A stretch of DNA of 64,000 nucleotides from Streptomyces sp. CHD11 (lineage in GTDB: Bacteria > Actinomycetota > Actinomycetes > Streptomycetales > Streptomycetaceae), in assembly GCF_018638295.1 (NCBI RefSeq), contig NZ_JABTTS010000002.1, forward strand, positions 248,001 through 312,000, read 5' to 3'. Below the pieces are notes generated by a model. It was not told where the DNA came from. It searched no databases and was given only the letters and a program-made list of their open reading frames with translations. Shown piece by piece: positions 54,498 through 62,547 of this stretch (position 1 is the first letter of the stretch; the number at the start of each line of letters is the position of its first letter). The position numbers and the translations under genes are program-made.

Positions 54498-55629
54498 GCC
54501 CCACCGCCGGCAGCACGCGCGCCCTGGGCCCCGCCCCGAGTGTCCAGGCCGACGCATTGGCCACCGCGTAGTACACCAGCACGCCGAAGGAGGAGAATCC
54601 GATCGCACCCCGCACGTCCACCGTGGCGGCCAGCACGGCGACCACAGCGCCCACCACGAGCTCCGCCCGGTGCGGCACCCCGAACCGCGGATGCACGGCG
54701 GCCAGGGAGCCCGGGAGATGGCGATCCCGGGCCATGGCGAGCGTCGTCCGCGAGACGCCGAGGATCAGGGCGAGCAGCGAACCCAGCGCGGCCACCGCCG
54801 CGCCCACCCGCACCACCGGCGCCAGCCCGGGTACTCCGGCGGCCCGCACCGCGTCGGCGAGCGGCGCGGTGGCCTCGCCCAGACCCTCCGGCCCCAGAAC
54901 GGAGAGAACAGCCATGGCGACAGCCGCGTACACGACCAGAGCGATGCCGAGAGCCGTCGGAATCGCCCGGGGGATGGTGCGTTCCGGATCCCGGACCTCC
55001 TCGCCGAGAGTCGCGATACGGGCGTACCCGGCGAAGGCGAAGAACAGCAGCCCGCCCGCCTGAAGCACCCCGCCGGCACCTCCCGACACCCCGATGCCGA
55101 CCCGCCCGGCACCGGCCTCACCCGACGTCAGACACGCGACCACCACGGAAGCGAGGACCGCCAGCACCACACCCACGATCACCCGGGTCAGCCACGCGGA
55201 CCTCTGGACACCGCCGTAGTTCACCGCGGTCAGCAGCACCACGGCGGCGACGGCCACCGCATGCGCCTGCCCCGGCCAGCCGTACGTGCCGACGGTGAGC
55301 GCCATCGCCGCACAGGAGGCCGTCTTCCCGACGATGAACGCCCAGCCCGCGAGGTAGCCCCAGAAGTCCCCGAGCCGCTCTCTCCCGTACACGTACGTGC
55401 CGCCCGAGGCCGGATACCGGGCGGCGAGGCGCGCCGACGCCGTGGCGTTGCAGTAGGCGACTGCGGCGGCGAGCGCCAGTGCGGGAAGCAGTCCGGAACC
55501 GGCCGCGTGCGCGGCGGGCGCCAGGGCCGCGAAGATCCCGGCTCCCACCATCGAACCGAGACCGATGATCACGGCATCCCCGACACCGAGCGTGCGAGGC
55601 AGTGAGGGAGGACCGGCGGAGTCTGGCAT
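54379..55629 (-). CDS. APC-family amino acid permease
   Basis: 416-residue transporter with about 12 hydrophobic segments. The first helix carries the conserved GLGSMVGAGIFAALAP near 24-39, and the second region ARYPASGGTYVYGRERLG near 68-85 is typical of cationic or small amino acid transporters. Substrate cannot be assigned. ATG 55629 is preceded by TAGGCT eight bases upstream with no ribosome-binding site, suggesting a leaderless message. It converges on the doubtful 54018 gene. Confidence 0.9.
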   Translation of the reverse strand: MPDSAGPPSLPRTLGVGDAVIIGLGSMVGAGIFAALAPAAHAAGSGLLPALALAAAVAYCNATASARLAARYPASGGTYVYGRERLGDFWGYLAGWAFIVGKTASCAAMALTVGTYGWPGQAHAVAVAAVVLLTAVNYGGVQRSAWLTRVIVGVVLAVLASVVVACLTSGEAGAGRVGIGVSGGAGGVLQAGGLLFFAFAGYARIATLGEEVRDPERTIPRAIPTALGIALVVYAAVAMAVLSVLGPEGLGEATAPLADAVRAAGVPGLAPVVRVGAAVAALGSLLALILGVSRTTLAMARDRHLPGSLAAVHPRFGVPHRAELVVGAVVAVLAATVDVRGAIGFSSFGVLVYYAVANASAWTLGAGPRARVLPAVGLTGCLVLAFSLPWVSVGVGAGVLTVGVAAYALRRLGGGR

Positions 55630-55723
55630 GACGCCGCAGCCTACTGATCAGGTGCAACCATCACATGTACGTGTGACGTCTGTCAGGGTGCAAGGACGAC
55701 GGGAAATGGGCAGGGGCTCGACC

Positions 55724-55990
55724 ATGACGATCATCAGCTGGATCATCCTCGGACTGCTGGCCGGGGCGATAGCCAAGTTCCTGTTGCCCGGCCGCGACCC
55801 GGGCGGCCTCATCGGCACGACCCTGATCGGTGTCGCCGGCGCCTTCATCGGCGGCTGGGTGTCGGCCCGCCTGCTCGACCACCCGATCACCAAGGACTTC
55901 TACGACGGCACCACCTGGGTCGCCGCGATCGGCGGCTCACTCGTCCTCCTGATCGCCTACCGCATCCTGTTCGGCCACTCGCGCGACTGA
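55724..55990 (+). CDS. GlsB/YeaQ/YmgE family membrane protein
   Basis: 88-residue protein of the transglycosylase-associated (stress) family. It has three hydrophobic segments with glycine-rich GLLAGAIAKFLLPGRDPGG near 9-27 and IGVAGAFIGGWVSARL near 34-49. ATG 55724 has an AGGGGC site; an in-frame ATG at 55706 would add six residues. The role is unclear in spite of the family name. It converges on yajQ across a shared hairpin. Confidence 0.85.
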   Translation: MTIISWIILGLLAGAIAKFLLPGRDPGGLIGTTLIGVAGAFIGGWVSARLLDHPITKDFYDGTTWVAAIGGSLVLLIAYRILFGHSRD

Positions 55991-56023
55991 CCCGCGCCGT
56001 ACGCGGCGGTGCGACAGCAGGCG

Positions 56024-56070
56024 GACGAGGGGTGGGCGAGCGCCCGCACGAGGCGCCCGCCCCCCTCGTC
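56024..56070. terminator. bidirectional terminator between GlsB-like gene and yajQ
   Basis: GACGAGGGG (56024-56032) pairs with CCCCTCGTC (56062-56070), and GGGCG with CGCCC inside it. It fills the gap between convergent genes. Confidence 0.7.
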
Positions 56071-56083
56071 AATACCGTCGGCT

Positions 56084-56572
56084 CTACCGGTAGTTCACGA
56101 ACTGCAGCGCGAATTCGAAGTCCTTGCCCTTGAGAAGGGCGATGACGGTCTGGAGGTCGTCGCGGCTCTTCGAGCTGACGCGCAGCTCGTCACCCTGCAC
56201 CTGAGCCTTCACACCCTTCGGGCCCTCGTCCCGGATGACCTTCGCGACCTTCTTCGCGTTGTCCTGGGAGATGCCCTCCTCGATCGACGCGAAGATCTTG
56301 TACTCCTTGCCCGAGAGCTGCGGCTCACCCGCGTCCAGGGCCTTCAGGGAGATGCCCCGCTTGATCAGCTTGGACTGGAAGACGTCGAGAACGGCCTTCA
56401 CCCGGTCCTCGGAGTTCGCCTCCATGAGGATCTTCTCCCCGGACCATGAGATCGAGGCACCGACGCCCTTGAAGTCGTAGCGCTGCGAGATCTCCTTGGC
56501 GGTCTGGTTGAGGGCGTTGTCGACCTCCTGCCGCTCGACCTTCGAGACGATGTCGAAACTGGAGTCGGCCAT
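56084..56572 (-). CDS. yajQ: YajQ-family nucleotide-binding protein
   Basis: 162-residue cytoplasmic protein. The start [20 protein letters not shown], the central [14 protein letters not shown] and the end [12 protein letters not shown] are diagnostic of YajQ (DUF520). Family members bind nucleotides or RNA, and some bind c-di-GMP. ATG 56572 is the start, with a weak AGGA site. It is followed by a terminator shared with the convergent gene and lies 240 bases from tRNA-Tyr, which reads away from it. Confidence 0.94.
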   Translation of the reverse strand: MADSSFDIVSKVERQEVDNALNQTAKEISQRYDFKGVGASISWSGEKILMEANSEDRVKAVLDVFQSKLIKRGISLKALDAGEPQLSGKEYKIFASIEEGISQDNAKKVAKVIRDEGPKGVKAQVQGDELRVSSKSRDDLQTVIALLKGKDFEFALQFVNYR

Positions 56573-56756
56573 GTCCTGTGGCTCCTTGGATCGGGGTGCG
56601 TATCGGGCTGCGCACCGACTGCGTACCGGATGCGTTCCGGCGTGTGCGGGACGGCTCCGAGCGCGGCATCGGCCCGGACCGCATCGGCCCAGCCTAGTCA
56701 TCCCCCCGTCCCGGGGTGGCGATCAATCAGGTGGCGAAGCACCCCTGTCCATCGGG

Positions 56757-56762
56757 TATTGT
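56757..56762 (+). promoter_or_regulatory. possible -10 of tRNA-Tyr
   Basis: TATTGT lies 53 bases before the tRNA. No clear -35 is seen, so the assignment is tentative. Confidence 0.3.
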
Positions 56763-56815
56763 TTACGTCGTTGCCACGGAGCGCCGCCGCAAGGCGGTTC
56801 GAGGGCAGCAACCCC

Positions 56816-56897
56816 GGCGGTGTGCCCGAGCGGCCAAAGGGAGCAGACTGTAAATCTGCCGGCTCAGCCTTCCCAGGTTCGAATCCTGGCGCCGCCA
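56816..56897 (+). tRNA. tRNA-Tyr (GTA)
   Basis: 82 bases with a 7-bp acceptor stem (GGCGGTG/CGCCGCC, one G-U pair). The anticodon arm is CAGA-CTGTAAA-TCTG, a long variable arm follows, the T arm is CCAGG-TTCGAAT-CCTGG and the discriminator is A. CCA is not encoded. In S. coelicolor and S. lividans the corresponding tRNA-Tyr gene is the integration site of the plasmid SLP1. Here no integrase or element follows. Confidence 0.96.
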
Positions 56898-56904
56898 CAC
56901 TGGG

Positions 56905-56954
56905 GAAGAGACCCCTTCCGGACTGCGGAAACGCAGTCCGGAAGGGGTCTCTTC
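56905..56954 (+). terminator. terminator of tRNA-Tyr
   Basis: A perfect 22-bp inverted repeat (56905-56926 with 56933-56954, loop GGAAAC) starts seven bases after the tRNA. Confidence 0.9.
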
Positions 56955-56991
56955 GTGTTCGCGGGCGCCGGCCCCGGGGCAGACTGGCCGT

Positions 56992-57204
56992 ATGTCGTCC
57001 CGTCGCCGTTCGTGTCCCGTGTGCCGTCGTGAGATCGCTGTCGTCGCCGGACGGTACGCGCGGCACGACCCGCCCGGTGCGCGGGGGAGCGGGGACCTGA
57101 CGTCCTGCCCCGGATCGCGCAGACAGGCTCCGATCGGGGCGGAGCAACCGTCGCTGGACGGCTACACGGTGCCGGAGTTCCCGGGGCAGATGTCTCTCTT
57201 CTGA
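56992..57204 (+). CDS. small Cys-pair (zinc-ribbon-like) protein
   Basis: 70-residue basic protein of unknown function. CPVCRRE near residue 8 gives a Cys-x2-Cys pair, and a single Cys follows in TSCPGSRR near 38. It ends in PGQMSLF. The ATG lacks a ribosome-binding site, but an AGACTG hexamer lies at leaderless spacing. I believe a conserved Streptomyces family matches it, but no role is known. High third-position GC and compact length support a real gene. Confidence 0.7.
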   Translation: MSSRRRSCPVCRREIAVVAGRYARHDPPGARGSGDLTSCPGSRRQAPIGAEQPSLDGYTVPEFPGQMSLF

Positions 57205-57217
57205 CCCCGGGCGGCGT

Positions 57218-57874
57218 TCAGTTGCCCGCCACCGACTTCACGGCCACCGACACCGGCGCGGTGCCGCTGATCAGTTCCAGCGTCAGTCCGGTCGTCGCCG
57301 GCGTGTCCACCAGTTCCGCCAGGACGGCGGCCACATCGTCACGGGGGACCGCGCCACGACCCGTGTGGGCCTCCAGGCGGACCAGGCCGGTGCCGGCGTC
57401 GTCGGTGAGCCGGCCCGGGCGCAGGATCGTCCAGTCCAGGCCGTCCAGTCCGCGTACGTACGCGTCCGCCTCGCCCTTGGCGCGCAGGTACACGTCGAAG
57501 ACTTCGTGGCCCTCGTGGGCCGCGTCCGCGCCCATGGACGACACGATCACGAAGCGCCGTACGCCCGCGCGGACGGCCGCGTCGGCGAAGAGTACCGCCG
57601 CGGCCTTGTCCACCGACTCCTTGCGCTCCACCTCACTGCCCGGGCCGGCGCCCGCCGCGAACACCGCCGCGTCCGCGCCCTCGAGTCGCGCCGCGACCTC
57701 GTCCACCGACGCCGACTCCAGGTCCAGGACGACCGGCTCGGCGCCCAGCCGGCGGAGTTCGTCAGCCTGTTCGGGTTTGCGGATGATGCCTGCCGCCTCG
57801 TCCCCGCGCGCGGCGAGCAACCGCTCCAGCCGCAGCGCGATCTGACCATGACCACCAGCGATGACAATGCGCAT
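57218..57874 (-). CDS. NAD(P)-binding Rossmann-fold (SDR-like) protein
   Basis: 218-residue protein with the dinucleotide motif MRIVIAGGHGQIALRLERLL at its very start (GGxGxxG variant). The segments VFAAGAGPGSEVERKESVDK and WTILRPGRLTDDAGTGLVRL are typical of the YhfK/YwnB-like atypical SDR group. Catalysis is unproven in such proteins. The ATG at 57874 is seven bases after TACGGT, a leaderless promoter pattern. It converges on the small Cys-pair gene across 13 bases. Confidence 0.87.
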   Translation of the reverse strand: MRIVIAGGHGQIALRLERLLAARGDEAAGIIRKPEQADELRRLGAEPVVLDLESASVDEVAARLEGADAAVFAAGAGPGSEVERKESVDKAAAVLFADAAVRAGVRRFVIVSSMGADAAHEGHEVFDVYLRAKGEADAYVRGLDGLDWTILRPGRLTDDAGTGLVRLEAHTGRGAVPRDDVAAVLAELVDTPATTGLTLELISGTAPVSVAVKSVAGN

Positions 57875-57987
57875 GTCTCCGACCGTACGCCGGAGCGACC
57901 GCGTTCGCGCCGTGACTCCCGCGACGCGCCGTGCGGTGCCCGCCCGCACCCGGCCGCGGAGGCCCGATCGGTGCTGCCCGCAGCGCC

Positions 57988-59253
57988 CTACGCGGGGCCC
58001 CGTGCCTGACGGGGCAGGCCCGGTGCCACCGTGCCCGTCGGATCGCGGTACTCCCGTACGGCACTCGTCCGCGCCACCACCCGCCCACCGTGGATCACGA
58101 TCCGGCTGTAGGCCGGCGACAGCGCGTCCGGGAGTCCGGCGCCGCGGACCGCCAGCAGTTCGGCCGGGAAGCCCGCCTCCACGCGGACCTCGGGCAGCCC
58201 GAGGGCCGCCCGCGCCGACGTGCTGACGGCGGCATAGGCGTCCTCGGCGGACAGGCCCTGGCACGAGGCCAGCAGGTACGCCGCCTCCAGCGGATCGCCG
58301 CGGCCGACCGGGTTCGACACGTCCCTCAGGGCGCCGCTCCCGGCGGCCACCCGCACTCCGGCCGAGCGCAGCAGCCGTACCGGGGCCACGCCGCGGCCGT
58401 CGACCGAGCCGCAGCCGCCCTGGGGGAGGCACACCACCGTCACCCCGGCTGCCGCGAGCCGGTCCGCGGTCCGGGCGGCCGGCTCGGCCGGCAGGGTGGC
58501 GAGAGCGCCACACGGACCGAGGGTGACCCCCGGCCGCAGCCCGCCGGCCATGGCCGCGAAGCGGGCCAGCCGGGCGGGGTCGGCGGCGTCCGTGTGCAGG
58601 TCGACGGGACACCCGTGTTCGGAGGCGACCTCCAGGACCGCCTCCACATATCCCGTGGGGTCGGGGTCGAGGTCCGGGCAGCCGCCCACCACGGACGCGC
58701 CCATCTTCAGCGCGTCACGCAGCACGGCGAGCCCGTCCGCCCCCGCCACCCCGGTCAGCACCCGCGGCACCGCCACCGTCGTCAGCACGGCCAGCCCGCG
58801 CAGTGAGCGTTCCGCCCGCAGGACGGCGGTCAGCGCGCCCAGACCGGCCAGGTCACCCACCCTCACATGGGCCCGCACCGCCGTCGCGCCGTGACCGAGC
58901 TGGAGCAGGGCCGCCTCCGTCGCGCGGCGCTGGACGTCCTCGGAGTCGTACGAAACCGGTCCGCCGGTGTCGGCGGACAGAGCGGTGTCGGCGTGGGCGT
59001 GGGGCTCGGCGGGGGCGGGCAGCAGCAGATAGCCGGTGAGATCGACCCGGGTGGCGGACACCCGCGTGCTGCCCGCCGCCAGGCTGCCGGCCGTACCGAC
59101 CGCCTCGATGCGCCCGCCGCCCAGCCGTACGTCCACGGTCCGGCCGTCGGTCAGCCGCGCGCCGCACAGCAGCAGGGGGGCCGGACCGGCCGGCCCCGGA
59201 TCCGGGAGCGACGGCCACGGGTCGGACGGCGGCTGCGGCTGGCTGTCGGGCAT
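57988..59253 (-). CDS. CodA-like amidohydrolase, metal site incomplete
   Basis: 421-residue amidohydrolase-superfamily protein resembling cytosine deaminase. The first metal motif is present as EPHAHADTALS near 85-95 and a later His in VDLHTDAADP near 220. The fourth ligand, normally Asp in GHDD of CodA, appears as GSGALRD, so the catalytic metal site may be altered. The N-terminus is proline-rich. ATG 59253 has an AGGAG site. It may be a diverged enzyme or a non-catalytic homologue. It shares no operon with neighbours. Confidence 0.78.
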   Translation of the reverse strand: MPDSQPQPPSDPWPSLPDPGPAGPAPLLLCGARLTDGRTVDVRLGGGRIEAVGTAGSLAAGSTRVSATRVDLTGYLLLPAPAEPHAHADTALSADTGGPVSYDSEDVQRRATEAALLQLGHGATAVRAHVRVGDLAGLGALTAVLRAERSLRGLAVLTTVAVPRVLTGVAGADGLAVLRDALKMGASVVGGCPDLDPDPTGYVEAVLEVASEHGCPVDLHTDAADPARLARFAAMAGGLRPGVTLGPCGALATLPAEPAARTADRLAAAGVTVVCLPQGGCGSVDGRGVAPVRLLRSAGVRVAAGSGALRDVSNPVGRGDPLEAAYLLASCQGLSAEDAYAAVSTSARAALGLPEVRVEAGFPAELLAVRGAGLPDALSPAYSRIVIHGGRVVARTSAVREYRDPTGTVAPGLPRQARGPA

Positions 59254-59416
59254 CACACTCCTGGGGCTCCGGCTGCGCACGGGGACATACATCACACTGA
59301 GGCAGGTCACGCAGAGTGAGACGAGCCTAGGACGGCCGCCCGCCGGGGGCCGGGAGGAGCGCAATAGTCGTACCGGCGTGGTCCCTCCGACGAGGGGACA
59401 AGGGCCCGAAACGGAT

Positions 59417-59446
59417 TTGGGTGAACGGCGGCGGACCGTGTAATGT
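59417..59446 (+). promoter_or_regulatory. promoter of the tRNA-Thr/tRNA-Met genes
   Basis: TTGGGT (59417-59422) and TAATGT (59441-59446) are separated by 18 bases. The -10 lies 12 bases before tRNA-Thr. Confidence 0.6.
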
Positions 59447-59457
59447 CTTCATCGCTC

Positions 59458-59530
59458 GCCCCAATAGCTCAGTCGGCAGAGCGTCTCCATGGTAAGGAGA
59501 AGGTCAACGGTTCGATTCCGTTTTGGGGCT
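59458..59530 (+). tRNA. tRNA-Thr (GGT)
   Basis: 73 bases: acceptor GCCCCAA/TTGGGGC with discriminator T, and anticodon arm CTCC-ATGGTAA-GGAG giving anticodon GGT. The T arm has TTCGATT. The 3' CCA is not encoded. It is followed 46 bases later by tRNA-Met, so both are probably one transcript. Confidence 0.95.
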
Positions 59531-59576
59531 CTGGTGCGTGAGGTTCCCGTCGCGAGGCGGGGCCCGATCGCATCAA

Positions 59577-59649
59577 AGCGGTGTAGCTCAGTCGGTAGAG
59601 CAAGCGGCTCATAATCGCTGTGTCACCGGTTCAAGTCCGGTCACCGCTA
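59577..59649 (+). tRNA. tRNA-Met (CAT), elongator type
   Basis: 73 bases: acceptor AGCGGTG/CACCGCT, discriminator A, loop CTCATAA with anticodon CAT. It lacks the three G-C pairs of an initiator anticodon stem, so it is elongator Met. An Ile2 tRNA with modified CAT cannot be fully excluded. Confidence 0.92.
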
Positions 59650-59654
59650 CAGAC

Positions 59655-59692
59655 AGTAGCCGATTGCGGGGTCGGTCCTTCGATCGGCTACT
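59655..59692 (+). terminator. inverted repeat between tRNA-Met and rpmG
   Basis: AGTAGCCGAT (59655-59664) and ATCGGCTACT (59683-59692) form a 10-bp stem followed by CTTCTTG, like a terminator. The right arm overlaps a possible rpmG -10 (TACTCT, 59689-59694) with TTGCGG 19 bases upstream. Confidence 0.5.
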
Positions 59693-59737
59693 CTTCTTGC
59701 GTAAATACAGTCAATCCGTTCGTCAAGGAGCACTCAC

Positions 59738-59902
59738 GTGGCTGCCACCGACGTCCGCCCGAAGATCACGCTGGCCTGCGTGGAGTGCAAGGAGCGGAAC
59801 TACATCACCAAGAAGAACCGGCGTAACAACCCGGATCGTCTCGAGATGAAGAAGCACTGCCCGCGTTGCAATGCGCACACCGCGCATCGCGAGACGCGAT
59901 AA
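59738..59902 (+). CDS. rpmG: 50S ribosomal protein L33
   Basis: 54-residue ribosomal protein. Zinc-ribbon cysteines are both present (CVEC near 14-17 and CPRC near 41-44), so it is the zinc-containing C+ type rather than the zinc-independent paralogue made under zinc starvation. The GTG start has an AAGGAG site eight bases upstream. Its place after tRNA-Thr/tRNA-Met and before a MaoC pair matches conserved actinobacterial order. Confidence 0.97.
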   Translation: MAATDVRPKITLACVECKERNYITKKNRRNNPDRLEMKKHCPRCNAHTAHRETR

Positions 59903-59913
59903 AACAGGCTCGT

Positions 59914-59952
59914 ACACGAGGCCGTCCCCCCACTCGGGGGGCGGCCTCGTGT
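59914..59952 (+). terminator. terminator of rpmG
   Basis: ACACGAGGCCG plus CCCCCC pair with GGGGGG plus CGGCCTCGTGT around an ACTC loop, with one bulged T. It starts 12 bases after the stop. Confidence 0.85.
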
Positions 59953-60131
59953 CGTTTCTCCACCGAGGGCCGGCCGCGGGCCCACCGCGGGCCTCCCGCA
60001 GGCTCCGCAGCCCGGCCACCGGCAGACCGCAGTCCGTCCTCGTGGCAGACCCCGGGGCCGGCCGCCGGCGGACCGGGCCGGCCTCGGCAGACACAGTCCA
60101 GCAGCAGGCAGACACAGGAGGTGCCGCGCGC

Positions 60132-60584
60132 ATGGCGCTCGACCAGTCCTTCGTGGGGCGGAGCTACCCGCCCACCGAGCCCTATGAGGTGGGCCGGGAG
60201 AAGATCCGTGAGTTCGCCGAGGCGGTGGGGGACGCCAACCCGGCGTACACGGACGTGGAGGCCGCCAAGGCGCTCGGCCACCCCGATGTGATCGCCCCGC
60301 CGACCTTCGTGTTCTCCATCACCTTCAAGGCCGCGGGTCAGGTCGTCGCCGATCCGCGGCTCGGTCTCGACTACAGCCGGGTGGTGCACGGCGATCAGAA
60401 GTTCGCCTACACCCGCCCGGTGCGGGCCGGTGACCGGCTCACCGTCACCTCGACCATCGAGACGGTCCGGTTGATGGCGGGCAACGAGGTCCTGGACATC
60501 CGCGGTGAGGTGCACGACCAGGACGGCGAGCACGTCGTGACCGCCTGGACCAAGCTGGTGGCCCGCGCGGCCGAGGAGGCGTGA
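60132..60584 (+). CDS. MaoC-like dehydratase, non-catalytic-type subunit (HadA-like)
   Basis: 150-residue hot-dog-fold protein. The hydratase motif region reads AVGDANPAYTD near 31-41, lacking the catalytic His of the D-x4-H motif. It resembles mycobacterial HadA, which supports a catalytic partner. ATG 60132 follows an AGGAGGTG site. The stop overlaps the second MaoC gene as GTGA. In mycobacteria the same rpmG-hadA-hadB order encodes the (3R)-hydroxyacyl dehydratase; here the substrate is unknown and mycolate synthesis does not apply. Confidence 0.9.
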   Translation: MALDQSFVGRSYPPTEPYEVGREKIREFAEAVGDANPAYTDVEAAKALGHPDVIAPPTFVFSITFKAAGQVVADPRLGLDYSRVVHGDQKFAYTRPVRAGDRLTVTSTIETVRLMAGNEVLDIRGEVHDQDGEHVVTAWTKLVARAAEEA

Positions 60585-61021
60585 ACAACACCATGACGGC
60601 GAAGATCTCCCACGCCGACGTCGAGGTGGGCACCGAACTGCCCGCCCGGACGTTCCCCGTGACCCGCGCCACCCTCGTCCAGTACGCGGGTGCCTCCGGC
60701 GACTTCAACCCCATTCACTGGAACGAGAGGTTCGCCAAGGAGGTCGGCCTGCCCGACGTCATCGCGCACGGCATGTTCACCATGGCCGAGGCGATCCGGG
60801 TGGTGACCGACTGGGTGGGCGACCCGGGCGCGGTCCTCGAGTACGGCGTCCGCTTCATCCGTCCGGTCGTGGTCCCCGACGACGACCAGGGCGCCATCAT
60901 CGAGGTCAGCGGCAAGGTCGCCGCCAAACTCGACGACCACACGGTCCGTGTGGACCTCACCGCGACCAGCGCGGGCCAGAAGGTCCTGGGCATGTCGCGG
61001 GCCGTCGTCCGGCTGGGCTGA
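60581..61021 (+). CDS. MaoC-like dehydratase, catalytic-type subunit (HadB-like)
   Basis: 146-residue hot-dog protein with the catalytic motif intact: GDFNPIHWNE, with Asp41 and His46. It should form a heterodimer with the preceding subunit and hydrate or dehydrate (R)-3-hydroxyacyl thioesters. The GTG start overlaps the upstream stop; an internal ATG at 60593 is possible. It is followed by murB, which has its own promoter. Confidence 0.91.
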   Translation: MNNTMTAKISHADVEVGTELPARTFPVTRATLVQYAGASGDFNPIHWNERFAKEVGLPDVIAHGMFTMAEAIRVVTDWVGDPGAVLEYGVRFIRPVVVPDDDQGAIIEVSGKVAAKLDDHTVRVDLTATSAGQKVLGMSRAVVRLG

Positions 61022-61062
61022 GCCGGAGGGGCCGGGGGAGCGGGCCCGCCGGTGCCGTCTCG

Positions 61063-61076
61063 TAGTCTTGAGCCCG
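61063..61076 (+). promoter_or_regulatory. leaderless promoter -10 of murB
   Basis: TAGTCT (61063-61068) lies exactly seven bases before the GTG start at 61076, and there is no ribosome-binding site. This is the standard actinobacterial leaderless arrangement. Confidence 0.65.
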
Positions 61077-62137
61077 TGCAGGAACTCCACGACGCCCCCC
61101 TCGCCCCGCTGACCACCTTCCGGCTGGGCGGGCCCGCGACCCGGCTGGTCACCGCGACCACCGACGACGAGGTGATCGCTGTCGTCCGCGACGCCGACGA
61201 CAGCGGCACCCCACTGCTGATCATCGGCGGCGGTTCCAACCTGGTCATCGGCGACAAGGGATTCGACGGCACCGCCCTCGTCATCGCCACCCGGGGCCAC
61301 ACCCTGGACGGCACGCACCTGGAGCTGGCGGCCGGCGAGGTGTGGACCGACGCCGTCGCCCGCACCGTGGAGGCGGGCCTCGCCGGGGTGGAGTGCCTGG
61401 CCGGCATTCCCGGCTCGGCGGGCGCCACCCCGATCCAGAACGTCGGGGCGTACGGCCAGGAGGTGTCCTCCACCATCACCGAGGTCGTCGCCTACGACCG
61501 CAGGACGCGCCAGACGGTCACGCTGAGCAACGAGGAGTGCGCCTTCTCGTACCGTCACAGCCGCTTCAAGTCGGATCCCGAGCGCTATGTCGTGCTGCGC
61601 GTCCGCTTCGCCCTGGAGGACGCGGGAGGTCTCTCCGGTCCCGTCCGCTACGCCGAGACGGCCCGTGTCCTCGGAGTGGCCCCGGGGGACCGGGTGCCGC
61701 TGACCACGGCCCGCGAGACGGTCCTGAAGCTCCGGGCGGGCAAGGGTATGGTCCTGGATCCCGAGGACCACGACACCTGGTCCGCCGGTTCCTTCTTCAC
61801 CAACCCGATCCTCGACGACGAGTCGTTCGCCGTGTTCCGTACGCGGGTGCGGGCACGGCTCGGTGATGACGCGGAGCCGCCCGCCTACCCCGCGGGCGAG
61901 GGCCGCACCAAGACCTCAGCGGCCTGGCTGATCGACAAGGCCGGCTTCACCAAGGGCTACGGCGACGGCCCCGCCCGCATCTCCACCAAGCACACCCTCG
62001 CCCTCACCAACCGCGGGAAGGCGACCACCGAGGACCTGCTGACGCTCGCCCGGGAGGTCGTCGCCGGCGTCCACGCGGCCTTCGGCGTCACGCTGGTCAA
62101 CGAACCGGTGACGGTGGGCGTCAGCCTCCAGGCCTGA
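61076..62137 (+). CDS. murB: UDP-N-acetylenolpyruvoylglucosamine reductase
   Basis: FAD/NADPH enzyme that makes UDP-N-acetylmuramate in peptidoglycan synthesis, 353 residues. The FAD-binding motif is IIGGGSNLVIGD near 50-61. GIPGSAGATPIQNVGAYGQE is conserved near 115-134, the substrate Tyr/Arg lies in SYRHSRFKSD, the proton-donating Ser in AGSFFTNPI and the final Glu in NEPVTVGVSL. GTG 61076 is chosen over an in-frame upstream start because of the leaderless -10 at the right spacing. Length is normal for type I MurB. Confidence 0.95.
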   Translation: MQELHDAPLAPLTTFRLGGPATRLVTATTDDEVIAVVRDADDSGTPLLIIGGGSNLVIGDKGFDGTALVIATRGHTLDGTHLELAAGEVWTDAVARTVEAGLAGVECLAGIPGSAGATPIQNVGAYGQEVSSTITEVVAYDRRTRQTVTLSNEECAFSYRHSRFKSDPERYVVLRVRFALEDAGGLSGPVRYAETARVLGVAPGDRVPLTTARETVLKLRAGKGMVLDPEDHDTWSAGSFFTNPILDDESFAVFRTRVRARLGDDAEPPAYPAGEGRTKTSAAWLIDKAGFTKGYGDGPARISTKHTLALTNRGKATTEDLLTLAREVVAGVHAAFGVTLVNEPVTVGVSLQA

Positions 62138-62547
62138 CACGGACGACCCGGCCGCCGGACTCCGCTGCCGCGCGGCACACCCGCCGCGAGCATGGGCCCA
62201 TGCGTACGAACCGGGCCCCTGAGGCCACCCTCGTGCGACGGAGACTGCGCCGGTTCACCGCACGGACCGGCCCGCGCGGGCATCGCGTCGTCCAGCCGCG
62301 GCAACATCCGGCGCCACACCTCGCTGCGGGCTCCCGAACCGATCGGCCTCCTGGTGGGGGACCACGACGGGCTGAACCGGCTCGCCGGCCTGTTTCCCCT
62401 CGCCGCCTGCTCACGCCACACGATCGTCCTGTCCCCCAGCGCGACGGCGTGCCCCCGGACGAGGGGTACGGCGAGCTCGTCGACCCGCTGCTGGCCCACC
62501 ACTCCTACTCATGGGCTGTTCCGAGCCGTATCCGCCCTGCGCCCACC
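62138..62547 (+). pseudogene. gene-free stretch with a possible degraded coding fragment
   Basis: 410 bases between convergent murB and the deaminase gene. No intact gene is credible. In one plus-strand frame (about 62290-62450), EPIGLLVGDHDGLNRLAGLF and SRHTIVLSPSA read like protein. A neighbouring frame then continues with DEGYGELVDPLLAHHS, as if frameshifted. It may be the ruin of an adenylate-forming or related enzyme gene; that identity is a guess. Confidence 0.25.

Noticed and set aside
59577..59649. Initiator tRNA-Met
   Set aside because: The anticodon stem lacks the three consecutive G-C pairs of initiator tRNAs.
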